From: Melghirimyces thermohalophilus
GTDB taxonomy: Bacteria > Bacillota > Bacilli > Thermoactinomycetales > DSM-45169
Assembly: GCF_900102685.1 (NCBI RefSeq)
Contig: NZ_FMZA01000008.1
Coordinates: forward strand, 62,001-126,000
Length of the DNA stretch: 64,000 bases
Direction of reading: 5' to 3'
Positions 35,652 through 44,080 of the stretch are shown in pieces. How positions within the stretch are numbered: position 1 is the first letter of the stretch; the number at the start of each line of letters is the position of its first letter. Under the pieces are notes generated by a model, which was not told the DNA's origin, searched no databases, and worked only from the letters and a program-made list of their open reading frames with translations. The position numbers and the translations under genes were made by a program.

Positions 35652-35678
35652 GCCGCCCTTCGGGCGGTTCTTTTTTTG
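35652..35678 (+). terminator. Terminator of a short leader or the aromatic supraoperon
   Basis: Stem CCGCCC/GGGCGG (35653-35658 with 35662-35667) extended by a G-U pair, then seven or more Ts. It lies 40 bases before the next gene's start. Confidence 0.85.
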
Positions 35679-35716
35679 TCCAACTTCTCATAAAGGTAAA
35701 AACAGGGGGGAGGATG

Positions 35717-36235
35717 ATGAGGGGCAGAATCGGCGGCTTAGCTACGGAAATGCTATTTGTGCTGTCGGCGGTGGGGTGTTTAAAAGAATGGGTTTTCCCC
35801 TTCTTTATCTGGCAGTGGTTTCCCTCTGCGGACACCGCTTCACAGATGTTGGAGTGGGTTTTCATCGTGGTCGGAGTGATGACCCTCTTTATATATATCG
35901 CATTGGGCTCCTCGGCCAAAAACAGTTACGGATTAACAACGGTCTCTTCTTTGGGAGTCTATCTAGCGATTCATCTTCCCTTGTTGTTGGTTGCTCCAAC
36001 AGGGGGGAATCCGTCTGCGGCGCTGTGGTGGCAGAAGCTCTCCGTTTCCTGGTGGGGCTTGATCGGTGAGGGAGTGGAACTGTTTGTTCCGGCTCGGTGG
36101 ATGTTCCATCCCTACACCATCTTTCTGTTAGCCGGTGGATTATTTTTGCTCGGTCGATGGGTTCGGGTGGTGGATGAAGAGAATAGAGAAGAGGCAAAAC
36201 ACTTTCGGATGTCACGAGGTCAAGGGGATACCTAA
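35717..36235 (+). CDS. Unknown polytopic membrane protein
   Basis: A 172-residue protein from ATG 35717 with GGGGGAGG upstream (ATG 35714 also possible; the frame open from 35606 crosses a terminator and is not used). Four or five membrane segments are visible, at residues about 10-32, 43-64, 74-94 and 135-152, with a Trp-rich loop in the middle. It ends in a charged tail. No family recognised. Expression probably depends on read-through of the leader terminator just upstream. Confidence 0.65.
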   Translation: MRGRIGGLATEMLFVLSAVGCLKEWVFPFFIWQWFPSADTASQMLEWVFIVVGVMTLFIYIALGSSAKNSYGLTTVSSLGVYLAIHLPLLLVAPTGGNPSAALWWQKLSVSWWGLIGEGVELFVPARWMFHPYTIFLLAGGLFLLGRWVRVVDEENREEAKHFRMSRGQGDT

Positions 36236-36280
36236 GCGTCTTCTCCTCGGGAATCATGGGACGAGCTCGATCAGGAACAC

Positions 36281-36303
36281 AAAGAGCCTGCGGGCTTTTT
36301 TTA
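36281..36303 (+). terminator. Terminator after the unknown membrane gene
   Basis: An 8-bp stem with one G-U pair (36281-36288 with 36293-36300), TGCG loop, and a long T-run. Confidence 0.8.
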
Positions 36304-36320
36304 TGGGATCTCATCTATGT

Positions 36321-36345
36321 AAACAAGTTTGCGAAACAAACTCCA
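36321..36345. repeat. Palindromic AGTTTG-N5-CAAAC motif, copy A
   Basis: AGTTTG 36326-36331 and CAAACT 36337-36342 with a 5-base centre, preceded by AAACA. One of four intergenic copies in the window. Confidence 0.55.
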
Positions 36346-36423
36346 ACTCCTATGAATGTAAGGCTTATGAAGAAGCCATGATAAATAGAGAGAATGTAAT
36401 CGAAGAGTGAAGGGGCTTTTGGA

Positions 36424-37551
36424 ATGAAATTTGCGGACTTGCTCACATACGCGGATATTGATCATTTAAAACGGATGGCACTCCATTATGGATGTGGGGA
36501 AGAGGATCACTCCAAAAATGGGCTGATTTCAAAAATTTTGTTTCACTTAGGCGGTCAGAGTCAACTGAAGGGAGAGCTTGAGGCGTTGTCCCCGGAGGAG
36601 TCGCGCTTTTTGCAACAGCTCTGTTTTGATTCGCGAAGTGTATTCAGCATGGAAGAATTGTTGGCGAAAGGAAGCGTCTGTGCCGGTGACAAAGGCAACA
36701 CACCTAGAGATCTGGTGATCTTAGGGTTGAGGAAGGGGTGGCTTTTTCCTGGTGTCACTGGGAAAAAACGAGCCTTGTTTGAAGTTCCGGAAGATTTGCG
36801 GCGCCGTTATCTCCGATTGTTTAAGGAATCGATGCAGGTAGAAGAAGGCCGATGCTTTCCTTCGGCTTATCGGGATGAGGAAGGGTTGCTGGAAGAAGAC
36901 TTGTTTGCTTTTCTCCATTTTCTTTCTCAGGAGGAGCTGCAATTAACCACCGATGGAGCCATCTACAGACAACAGCAGCGGAAATTGATGAACCGTTTCC
37001 ATGTGGGGGAGAAGCCGGTATCGGGGAAAGGATGGCGGTTTGGATTTGGGCGTCGCTACCACCAGTATCCGGAGCGCTTTTCTCTTTTGTATGACTATGC
37101 CTATTTTCGGGGATACATCCTAGAGGATGAATGGGAGGGACGATTGTACTTGAGTGAAGCGGGAGTGAGGCGTCTCCGTGATCGGGAGCGAGGGGAGGGA
37201 GAGGAGCTGTACCGTTTTTGGCTTCGCCTCTACCGCCGTCCAATCCCCCAATTAGCGATTGTCGTGAAGTGGATCGACCTTCTCTGTCAGGACCGCTGGC
37301 AACCGACACATAGATGGGAGAATGTGGTCCGAGATTGGCTTCGTCCATATTACTACGAGTCGGAGCAAGATTTGTTTCGACGTATTTTACGGATGATGAT
37401 GCACCTGGGTCTTTTGCGTATCGGTGAGTCGGATGCGGGAGAAAGGTTGATCAGAATGACACCGATGGGGCATGCCCGGGTATCCGGTATTTCGGGTTTT
37501 ACGGAAAAGGGATTGGAGAAGCGTTACGTGGAAATTTCTTCGAGGAAATAA
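36424..37551 (+). CDS. Unknown protein with helicase-associated-like winged-helix features
   Basis: A 375-residue protein of unknown role. It is rich in Leu, Arg, Glu and aromatics, with no signal peptide or membrane segment. Residues 1-60 look like a helical DNA-binding or SAP-type domain (LTYADIDHLKRMALHYG...KNGLISKILFHLGG); two later stretches ending RLYLSEAGVRRLRD and RLIRMTPMGHARVSG look like the beta-wing of winged helices. Such features occur in helicase-associated N-terminal domains of Firmicute and actinobacterial proteins, but no helicase motor is present. In B. subtilis ypiA lies in this place and encodes a TPR protein; this is not it. Confidence 0.65.
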   Translation: MKFADLLTYADIDHLKRMALHYGCGEEDHSKNGLISKILFHLGGQSQLKGELEALSPEESRFLQQLCFDSRSVFSMEELLAKGSVCAGDKGNTPRDLVILGLRKGWLFPGVTGKKRALFEVPEDLRRRYLRLFKESMQVEEGRCFPSAYRDEEGLLEEDLFAFLHFLSQEELQLTTDGAIYRQQQRKLMNRFHVGEKPVSGKGWRFGFGRRYHQYPERFSLLYDYAYFRGYILEDEWEGRLYLSEAGVRRLRDRERGEGEELYRFWLRLYRRPIPQLAIVVKWIDLLCQDRWQPTHRWENVVRDWLRPYYYESEQDLFRRILRMMMHLGLLRIGESDAGERLIRMTPMGHARVSGISGFTEKGLEKRYVEISSRK

Positions 37552-37701
37552 TTTTGTCCATCAAGCAGGAAAAGCCCCTGATCCTGTGGAATAAACATAA
37601 AAGCAACAGTCATAGTTATTAGATACACTATCTGGAGCAGTACCTGATGTCGCTAGTAAATGTCTAAATATTCTCTATCTATCCAGGATGGGGGGATGAA
37701 G

Positions 37702-38253
37702 ATGGGCGAATGTGTGACGGTCTCGGAAAAGAAGGAGTTTATCCAATGGTTTTTGAACCGCTATGAGCTGCAAAAAAGGGAGGCAGCCTGGCTCCTCAAT
37801 TACTTGTGTTCCGACGATCAACTGCTCAGACGCACCCATTTTGTGGATAGTTTGCGCCACCTGCCGAAAACAATCCTGATATCAACCCGGTGTGTCCGCA
37901 TGACACCCTTTAAGTTCGCCAAGAACAAGCGGGTGAGCGCCGACGTAGAAACAGCTTTTTACGATATACGTTCCAACAAGGAAGAGGACCTTTATATCAG
38001 TCTTTGTTTCAAGGATAAGTCCACTTGTCCCGAATATGCCGCTGTATTGGAGGTTAATCCCATGGAAAGACAAGATGTTGTACAGGATACTTTATTCAAC
38101 CTGCTGGCGGAGATGATCCTCGATGAAGCGGTGCGTGATTTCCGGGAAAAGAATTTGTACCGACGGATCGATGAGGCGCTCAAAAATGGTGACGAACAGC
38201 AATTCTTACAATTGACCGAACAATGGCTGGGACTGATTCAAAACAGGCGATAA
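37702..38253 (+). CDS. ypiB: YpiB family protein (UPF0302)
   Basis: A 183-residue cytoplasmic protein. VSEKKEFIQWFLNRYELQKREAAWLLNYL at the N-terminus and DIRSNKEEDLYISL in the middle are diagnostic of YpiB/UPF0302. ATG 37702 is preferred because the G-run before it gives proper spacing; ATG 37696 is an alternative. It precedes ypiF and qcrA as in B. subtilis. Biochemical role unknown; the genomic link with the cytochrome bc complex suggests a role near respiration or its assembly. Confidence 0.9.
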   Translation: MGECVTVSEKKEFIQWFLNRYELQKREAAWLLNYLCSDDQLLRRTHFVDSLRHLPKTILISTRCVRMTPFKFAKNKRVSADVETAFYDIRSNKEEDLYISLCFKDKSTCPEYAAVLEVNPMERQDVVQDTLFNLLAEMILDEAVRDFREKNLYRRIDEALKNGDEQQFLQLTEQWLGLIQNRR

Positions 38254-38316
38254 TTCCGATATAATGTCCGGCATATGCCGGACTTTTCTAATTTGGTGGC
38301 CTGGGAGGGATGACTT

Positions 38317-38766
38317 TTGAGGCTTTCCAGTCTGTTTGATTCGGATTGGCACAAATGGGCTCCCTATGTGGATACTCTGCTGATCCCTGTCTATGAGGTG
38401 CGCATTCCTGGAAAAGAACCGGATCTTGGCGAAGCGCAAAGAGTGCGGGAAGTAGCGGACGGTGTGGAGCGGGAGTTGTCGGGCAGGCTTCTCTTGCTGC
38501 CGGGAATACCCTACGGTTCAGCTGATGATAGCCTGTTGCGACAGTATGTAGAACATACCGTTTGCGGCTTTAAGAAGAGCGGTTTTCACCATATGTTCTT
38601 ACTCGCCCCCCGCTCTCATGAAGGGCTGCTCACGGAAAATGCGGGGGATGCTTGGAAGCTGTTGACCGTTTCAGGGGAAGAGAGTGAAAGCCGACTGGAG
38701 GATGAGGTGGAGGCGATTTGTCAACAGGTGGTCGCCACCTGGGAAACCCAAAACTTTGGTGAATGA
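38317..38766 (+). CDS. ypiF: YpiF family protein (DUF2487)
   Basis: A 149-residue cytoplasmic protein from TTG 38317 with GGGAGGGA upstream. The W-A-P-Y-V-D-T start and LLPGIPYG in the middle fit the DUF2487/YpiF family, and its position between ypiB and qcrA is conserved. Role unknown. A hairpin without T-run (38793-38811) follows. Confidence 0.8.
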   Translation: MRLSSLFDSDWHKWAPYVDTLLIPVYEVRIPGKEPDLGEAQRVREVADGVERELSGRLLLLPGIPYGSADDSLLRQYVEHTVCGFKKSGFHHMFLLAPRSHEGLLTENAGDAWKLLTVSGEESESRLEDEVEAICQQVVATWETQNFGE

Positions 38767-38832
38767 TGAAAAGGGTTTCGGGACAAAGTATAGCTGATTC
38801 CCGAAATCAGCCGGATGCCTTCGTCCCCGTTC

Positions 38833-38862
38833 TTGACATTGCTTCGGCCCGTTGGCTATCAT
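38833..38862 (+). promoter_or_regulatory. Sigma-A promoter of qcrABC
   Basis: TTGACA at 38833-38838, 18-base spacer, TATCAT at 38857-38862. It lies 75 bases before qcrA. Confidence 0.75.
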
Positions 38863-38937
38863 GAGTATGTCCTAGTAATCCTCATGGTTCCGGTCCGGTT
38901 GGACGTTATTGTCGTATAGAGGGAGGTCGGAAGAGTC

Positions 38938-39462
38938 GTGAGCGAAAAGGAAAATCAGCGGAAGCCGGGAATGTCACGCCGCCGGTTTTTAACCTACACG
39001 ATAGCGAGTACCGGCGGTTTTCTTGCGTCTGGTGTGTTGTTCCCGATGATTCGATTCGCTGTCGATCCGCTCTTACAAAAGGGAACGGATACGAAGTTTG
39101 TGGACGTCGGGCCGGTGGATGAATTCGGCGAATCACCCAAAAAAGTCGAATTCCGCATTCATCGTAAAGACGGTTGGTACCAGAAAGAAGGCGGTGAGAA
39201 AGCGACTGCCTGGGTACTGAAGGAAGGTTCCAAAATTTTGGCGCTTTCCCCGATCTGCAAGCACTTAGGGTGCACGGTGAAATGGGAGGGCGGCGGTTTC
39301 CAGGATCAGTTTTACTGTCCCTGTCACGGGGGTCTTTACACAAAGGATGGGGTGAATGTCCCCGGAACACCGCCCAATGCCCCACTCGATACTTACGCCT
39401 ACAAAGTAGAAGGCGGGAGGCTCCTTCTGGGCCCTCTAGAAACACGCGGGGGAGGTGCCTAA
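38938..39462 (+). CDS. qcrA: Menaquinol-cytochrome c reductase Rieske iron-sulfur subunit
   Basis: Carries electrons from menaquinol to cytochrome c at the membrane outer face. The 174-residue protein has a twin-arginine style N-terminus (SRRRF, residues 13-17) and one membrane anchor, then the Rieske cluster: Cys107 and His109 in CKHLGC, Cys127 and His130 in CPCH, with Cys112 and Cys129 as the disulfide pair. GTG start with GAGGGAGG upstream. Three bases precede qcrB. Confidence 0.96.
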   Translation: MSEKENQRKPGMSRRRFLTYTIASTGGFLASGVLFPMIRFAVDPLLQKGTDTKFVDVGPVDEFGESPKKVEFRIHRKDGWYQKEGGEKATAWVLKEGSKILALSPICKHLGCTVKWEGGGFQDQFYCPCHGGLYTKDGVNVPGTPPNAPLDTYAYKVEGGRLLLGPLETRGGGA

Positions 39463-39465
39463 ATT

Positions 39466-40137
39466 ATGCTGAAAACAGCTTACGAGTGGTTAGACCGGCG
39501 GCTGGATATCACTCCGATGTGGAGGGATATCGCCGACCATGAAGTACCGGAACACGTCAATCCCGCTCACCATTTCTCGGCATTTATCTACTGCTTCGGT
39601 GGGTTAACTTTTTTTATCGTGGTCATTCAAATCCTGTCGGGAATGTTTCTGACCATGTACTATGTTCCGGATATTGAAAATGCCTGGAAGAGCGTCGATT
39701 ATCTCCAGAATGAAATCGCATTCGGACATATTGTACGGGGAATGCACCACTGGGGAGCCAGCGTTTCGATTGTTATGCTGTTTTTGCACACCCTGAGAGT
39801 TTTCTTCACGGGTTCCTACAAACATCCCCGTGAGTTCAACTGGGTGATTGGAATGTTGCTATTCTTCACCATGCTCGGCCTCGGCTTTACCGGGTATCTT
39901 CTGCCCTGGGACAATAAAGCTTACTTTGCCACCAAAGTGGGGATTGAAATTGCGGCCAGCGTTCCGGTGGTTGGTAGCTTCATCGCCACATTCCTGCAGG
40001 GGGGAGAGATTGTCGGGGCGCAGACGCTGGCGCGATTCTTTGCCTTGCACGTCTTCTTCCTCCCGGCCGCATTGCTTGGCCTGATGGGAGCTCACTTCTT
40101 CCTGATTCGGAAGCAAGGGATCTCGGGGCCGTTATAA
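39466..40137 (+). CDS. qcrB: Menaquinol-cytochrome c reductase cytochrome b subunit
   Basis: A 223-residue b6-type cytochrome with four membrane segments. Haem-binding histidine pairs are in RGMHHWGAS and in FFALHVFFLPA, and GYLLPWDNKAYFAT is the conserved quinol-oxidation loop. Cys near residue 43 matches the extra covalent haem site of b6f-type proteins. Length equals that of Bacillus QcrB (224). Confidence 0.97.
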   Translation: MLKTAYEWLDRRLDITPMWRDIADHEVPEHVNPAHHFSAFIYCFGGLTFFIVVIQILSGMFLTMYYVPDIENAWKSVDYLQNEIAFGHIVRGMHHWGASVSIVMLFLHTLRVFFTGSYKHPREFNWVIGMLLFFTMLGLGFTGYLLPWDNKAYFATKVGIEIAASVPVVGSFIATFLQGGEIVGAQTLARFFALHVFFLPAALLGLMGAHFFLIRKQGISGPL

Positions 40138-40161
40138 GCCGAAGGTTAGGGGGGAAAACAT

Positions 40162-40968
40162 ATGGCACACAATGAGGGTAAGGATCAAGAAGTCCACTTT
40201 GTGGGTGACTCGAGGGTTCAGGTCAATAAAAACCGACCCGTTCCTAAGGATTATTCTGAGTTTCCCGGTAAGACGGAAGCGTTTTTTCCGAACTTCCTGC
40301 TGAAGGAATGGATGGTTGGTGTTGTGGTACTCGTCGGTTTCATGGCTTTGGTCTTGTCTGAAAAACCGCCCTTGGGCCAACAAGCCGACCCGACAAACAC
40401 CAGCTTCCTTCCGGTACCGGACTGGTACTTTTTGTTCCTGTATGAACTACTGAAATTTAAATGGGCCTCCGGTCCCTTTGTCGTTCTGGGAACCGTCGTG
40501 GTTCCGGGCCTCCTGTTTGGCGGGCTGTTCTTGGCGCCGTGGCTGGATCGTGGCAAGGATCGCCGTCCATTCAAGCGGCCGGTCACCACCGGCATCGCAC
40601 TCCTGACCCTGGTGGCGATCGTTACATTGACTTGGGTTGCGTGGGACGAACATGAAAAACAATTGGCATCCCAACCGAAGGGTACCAGTGAAGATGCGAA
40701 AATTGTTCATCCCGAAGATCCCGCTTATGAGATCTATAAGAACAATGCTTGCGTCAACTGTCACGGTCAGAAGCTGGAAGGCTTGCAGGGCCCCGCGCTG
40801 AGAGGCATCGGTGACGCGTATACCCCGGAAGAGATCATTACGATCATGGACGAAGGGAAAGGTCAGATGCCTGCCGGTATGTTCCAGGGAACTGAGGAAG
40901 AAAAGCGTCAGCTCGCAGAGTGGCTGGCTAAACAAGATCCGCCGAAAGAAGAAAAAGAACAGCAGTGA
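40162..40968 (+). CDS. qcrC: Menaquinol-cytochrome c reductase subunit IV / cytochrome c fusion
   Basis: A 268-residue fusion typical of Bacillus QcrC. Residues about 40-165 are the subunit IV part with three membrane segments and the PDWYF quinone-site motif (86-90). The C-terminal c-type cytochrome has CVNCH at residues 197-201 and an axial methionine in GQMPAGMF. A GGGGG ribosome site precedes the ATG and a terminator follows. Confidence 0.97.
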   Translation: MAHNEGKDQEVHFVGDSRVQVNKNRPVPKDYSEFPGKTEAFFPNFLLKEWMVGVVVLVGFMALVLSEKPPLGQQADPTNTSFLPVPDWYFLFLYELLKFKWASGPFVVLGTVVVPGLLFGGLFLAPWLDRGKDRRPFKRPVTTGIALLTLVAIVTLTWVAWDEHEKQLASQPKGTSEDAKIVHPEDPAYEIYKNNACVNCHGQKLEGLQGPALRGIGDAYTPEEIITIMDEGKGQMPAGMFQGTEEEKRQLAEWLAKQDPPKEEKEQQ

Positions 40969-40986
40969 CGGGGATTTCCCCGCACC

Positions 40987-41015
40987 ACCCGGCCCCGTTA
41001 CGGGCCGGGTTTTCT
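40987..41015 (+). terminator. Terminator after qcrC
   Basis: A 9-bp perfect G+C-rich stem (40987-40995 with 41002-41010) with a 6-nt loop and a short T-run. Confidence 0.8.
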
Positions 41016-41036
41016 ATTGGAAATGAGGGATGTTCA

Positions 41037-41687
41037 TTGCAGTTACGGTGGTGGTGGGATCGATGGAAAACGGAGCTGGATCGTCGGTGGTTTTTGCAGG
41101 TGCTGTTTCTGATCAATCTGGTCGGTTCGATATACGGATTTTACTGGTATAAAAACCAGTTAATCGCCACAGGAAACTGGCTCAACTTGTTTGTCCCTGA
41201 CAGTCCGACAGCCAGCCTGGCGTTCTCCTGGGTTTTGCTGTTGTATCTCTGTCGCAGGCGGAGTCCATTCTGGGAAGCCTTTGCCGGTGTAACCCTGTTT
41301 AAATACGGGATCTGGGCGGTGGCCATGATTCTGGTGGGAGCGGCCCTGGCGGAGGGTCCCTTTCTGCAAGCACTCACCTGGACCGATTGGATGTTGATGG
41401 GTTCTCATCTGGGTATGGCCTTGGAAGGTGTCCTCTACAGCCGGTTTTTCACCTTCGGCAGAAAGGAGCTTATTCTTGTCGGGGTTTGGACCCTATTAAA
41501 CGATGGGGTCGATTACGGCCTGGATCTTCATCCCTGGCTTCCCCTGTCCATGATCGGGTTGGATTCTGCGGTGGCTATTTTTACAATCGGTCTCAGTCTG
41601 ATCAGCCTTACGCTCTTTGCTATTCTGACTTGGCCGGAAAAAGAAGACCGGAAATGGGAATATACCCTCTGGTTGAATTTCCATTAA
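41037..41687 (+). CDS. ypjA: YpjA-like membrane protein (DUF1405)
   Basis: A 216-residue protein with five or six membrane segments. The NLVGSIYGFYWYKNQL opening and the middle KYGIWA and GSHLGMALEG elements fit the DUF1405/YpjA family. TTG 41037 is chosen with GAGGGA upstream; the ATG at 40965 lies inside qcrC. Place after qcrC is as in B. subtilis. Role unknown. Confidence 0.88.
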   Translation: MQLRWWWDRWKTELDRRWFLQVLFLINLVGSIYGFYWYKNQLIATGNWLNLFVPDSPTASLAFSWVLLLYLCRRRSPFWEAFAGVTLFKYGIWAVAMILVGAALAEGPFLQALTWTDWMLMGSHLGMALEGVLYSRFFTFGRKELILVGVWTLLNDGVDYGLDLHPWLPLSMIGLDSAVAIFTIGLSLISLTLFAILTWPEKEDRKWEYTLWLNFH

Positions 41688-41690
41688 AAA

Positions 41691-41711
41691 AACCAGTTTG
41701 TACAGCAAACC
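41691..41711. repeat. Palindromic AGTTTG-N5-CAAAC motif, copy B
   Basis: AGTTTG 41695-41700 and CAAACC 41706-41711, four bases after the ypjA stop, before ypjB. Confidence 0.55.
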
Positions 41712-41834
41712 AAATATTATATTGGGAACGAACCTGACAAGGTCCGCTTATTGAAAGTTTCATGCCCTCCTCATGTCCGGGTCGGTCATGCATAAGATGA
41801 TAGAAAATCGTCTTGTCCGGAGGAGGAGGATGTT

Positions 41835-42650
41835 GTGCCACGGGTGTTATGGGGTTGGATGCTGATCGGGCTGATCTTCCATGTGTTAGTGGGTCCGATG
41901 ATAGTGATGGCTGAAGAAGGGAACGGTCCGGGAAGTTGGTCCCGTCAGGCGGAAAATATTGATCGGTTGGTGGATGAAGGGAAGTGGGAACAAGCGAAGG
42001 GTGAACTGAACCGATTGGCCGACAACTTTTCCAAGGGGGACTTTTCCCAGGAGGATTTGCAAGTGGAGGGAATCGAGTCGCTTTCAGATACATTGGTGGA
42101 GTTGGATCGGGAGCTAGTCAGGGTGATGCCACGTCCCGATCGATTGCAATTTGCCTCGGAGCGGATGCGGCTGGCCTTTGATGCTTTGGCCCATCCTCAT
42201 CAACCCTTGTGGCACCAATATGAGCCGCAGCTGTTGGAAGACATCGCGAGGGTGAGACAGGCGATGAAAAAAAATCAACCGGAGACGGTACGTTCCCGCA
42301 TCCGGATCATGGTTCGCCACTATGAGCAGTTGGAACCGGCATTGTTCGTTTCCCGAAAACCTGAGGTGGTGGGAGCCGTGGGTTCTATCCTTCACTCCAT
42401 GGAGCAAACGGTGAAGCGGGAGCCGATGCAAATGAGCCGCCTGCGCACTCCTCTCGATCAATGGGAACAAATGATCCCTCCCCTGATCAAGGGAAAGGAT
42501 CAGAATGTGTTGGCGGTAGCTCACACAGGCCGTCCTGCCTGGCCGATGTCAGCCGTAATTCTGGGCGGTATTATCGCCAGTGCGTTGTTATATGTCGGTT
42601 GGCAAAAATACCGCCACACTCCTGAGGGGGTTATGTCCGGTCATAGGTGA
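41835..42650 (+). CDS. ypjB: YpjB-like sporulation protein
   Basis: A 271-residue exported protein with a signal peptide (about residues 1-26, cleaved near VMA), a long helical extracytoplasmic part and one C-terminal membrane segment (residues about 238-255). Size, topology and place between ypjA and the YitT gene match B. subtilis YpjB, described as a sporulation protein in family annotation. GTG start after GGAGGAGGAGG. Its 3' end overlaps the converging YitT gene by 20 bases. Confidence 0.82.
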   Translation: MPRVLWGWMLIGLIFHVLVGPMIVMAEEGNGPGSWSRQAENIDRLVDEGKWEQAKGELNRLADNFSKGDFSQEDLQVEGIESLSDTLVELDRELVRVMPRPDRLQFASERMRLAFDALAHPHQPLWHQYEPQLLEDIARVRQAMKKNQPETVRSRIRIMVRHYEQLEPALFVSRKPEVVGAVGSILHSMEQTVKREPMQMSRLRTPLDQWEQMIPPLIKGKDQNVLAVAHTGRPAWPMSAVILGGIIASALLYVGWQKYRHTPEGVMSGHR

Positions 42651-43476
42651 ATCCTTCACCTAGCACATCCCGAACATCATGGACCACGACAAAGGCATAA
42701 GGGTCGATGGAGTGGACCAGGTTTTTCATCCGGGGCAGCTCGTTGCGGCTGATTACCACATAGAGAACCTCTTTGTTCGTTCCGGTGTAGCCTCCTCGAC
42801 CTTTGAGCAAGGTGACGCCTCGCCCCATTTGACGATTGATTTGTTCGGAAATGTCGACAGCGGAGCTGGAGATGATCGTGGCGGCTTTGGCGGTGTCCAA
42901 TCCCTCCACTACAAAATCGATCACCCGCGCTCCGATAAAAACAGCGACTACGGTATACATCGCTTTTTCGCGACCGATGAAGAAGGCAGAAGCGACGATC
43001 ACCAACAAATCAAACAGAAACATCGTTCGCCCGATGCTCCAACCGAGATATTTATTGCCTAAGCGGGCGATGATGTCTGCGCCGCCGGTTGTTCCCCCGG
43101 TACGGAAGATCAGCCCGAGGCCGCTGCCGACCATCACCCCGGTGTACAAGGCAGCGAGCAGGGGGTCATTTACCGTTTCGTAGTTACCTTCGGTCAACCA
43201 GAGGGCTACAGAGACGAAGGTGGTACCGATGATGGTGTAGATGAGGGTGCGCTTGCCAAATACCTTGTAGCCCAAAATAAAAAGGGGAATATTAAGCACC
43301 AGGATGACCATGCCAGGTGAAAAGCCGTACAAATAGAAAAAAATCAGGGAGATCCCAGTGAAGCCGCCTTCGGAGAGTTTATTGGGAATGGCGAAATAAT
43401 TGACACCTAGGGCGAAAATCAGGGACCCTAAGAGTATCATCAAGATGGGTCGCACGTGTTTCAACAAGGCTTTCAT
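42631..43476 (-). CDS. ypjC: YitT family membrane protein (YpjC)
   Basis: A 281-residue protein with five or six membrane segments in residues 1-190 (GTTGGADIIARL is the family motif near residues 127-138) and a C-terminal soluble DUF2179 domain (about residues 215-275) with GVTLLKGRGGYTG. Transport or sensing roles have been proposed for the family but none is proved. The gene is transcribed against its neighbours and has a good minus-strand promoter. Confidence 0.92.
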   Translation of the reverse strand: MKALLKHVRPILMILLGSLIFALGVNYFAIPNKLSEGGFTGISLIFFYLYGFSPGMVILVLNIPLFILGYKVFGKRTLIYTIIGTTFVSVALWLTEGNYETVNDPLLAALYTGVMVGSGLGLIFRTGGTTGGADIIARLGNKYLGWSIGRTMFLFDLLVIVASAFFIGREKAMYTVVAVFIGARVIDFVVEGLDTAKAATIISSSAVDISEQINRQMGRGVTLLKGRGGYTGTNKEVLYVVISRNELPRMKNLVHSIDPYAFVVVHDVRDVLGEGFTYDRT

Positions 43477-43515
43477 CGCTTTGCCTCCTCCATGAAAGGA
43501 TGTTCAGCATGCCTT

Positions 43516-43544
43516 ATTATAATGACCTTCAGGGGGGACGGCAA
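43516..43544 (-). promoter_or_regulatory. Sigma-A promoter of the YitT gene
   Basis: On the minus strand TTGCCG (43544-43539), 17-base spacer and TATAAT (43521-43516). Confidence 0.7.
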
Positions 43545-43620
43545 TGAGGTGAGATAATACTCCACCCGGATTCCTTATTATCCGTCAACGGGTTCCGTTC
43601 CACTCCGGGAAAAGACAGGT

Positions 43621-43649
43621 TTGTCTTCATTCTGCGGATCCGTTACGAT
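43621..43649 (+). promoter_or_regulatory. Sigma-A promoter of the MazG-type gene and dapB
   Basis: TTGTCT at 43621-43626, 17-base spacer and TACGAT at 43644-43649, just ahead of the ribosome site. Confidence 0.55.
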
Positions 43650-43677
43650 GAAAGTGGGATGGAGAGGGGGGAGAAAG

Positions 43678-44034
43678 TTGGACAGCAAGAAAATGAGCGA
43701 TATGCAGCAGGAAGTGGACCGATACATTTCTCAATTTAAAGAGGGTTATTTTCACCCCCTGTCCATGCTCGCCCGCATGACGGAAGAAGTGGGGGAGCTG
43801 GCCCGGGAAGTGAATCATCGCTATGGTGAAAAACCCAAGAAAACAGATGAAGCCGACCGCAGCATGGAGATGGAATTGGGTGACCTCTTGTTTATCATCA
43901 TCTGCTTTGCCAACTCACTACATATTGATTTAGATGAAGCGTTTCAGTTGGTGATGGACAAGTATAACACCCGGGATGCGAATCGTTGGACTCGAATCGA
44001 GCCAGAAGATAAAACGAAAGAGGACCTAGATTAA
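43678..44034 (+). CDS. ypjD: MazG-type nucleotide pyrophosphohydrolase (YpjD)
   Basis: A 118-residue all-alpha NTP pyrophosphohydrolase likely to hydrolyse non-canonical or excess nucleotides. Metal-binding motif EEVGELAREV (about residues 38-47) and MEMELGDLLF are typical. TTG 43678 with GAGGGGGGAGA upstream gives a length near the 111 of B. subtilis YpjD. Precedes dapB as in B. subtilis. Confidence 0.9.
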   Translation: MDSKKMSDMQQEVDRYISQFKEGYFHPLSMLARMTEEVGELAREVNHRYGEKPKKTDEADRSMEMELGDLLFIIICFANSLHIDLDEAFQLVMDKYNTRDANRWTRIEPEDKTKEDLD

Positions 44035-44080
44035 AAGGAGGGGAGCACGCCCGGTCCCGGATACCGGGCGATGCGATGCT

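Noticed and set aside
36135-36410. Open frame of 91 codons after the unknown membrane gene
   Set aside because: It begins inside that gene, crosses a terminator and the palindrome, and has no ribosome site at any internal ATG.
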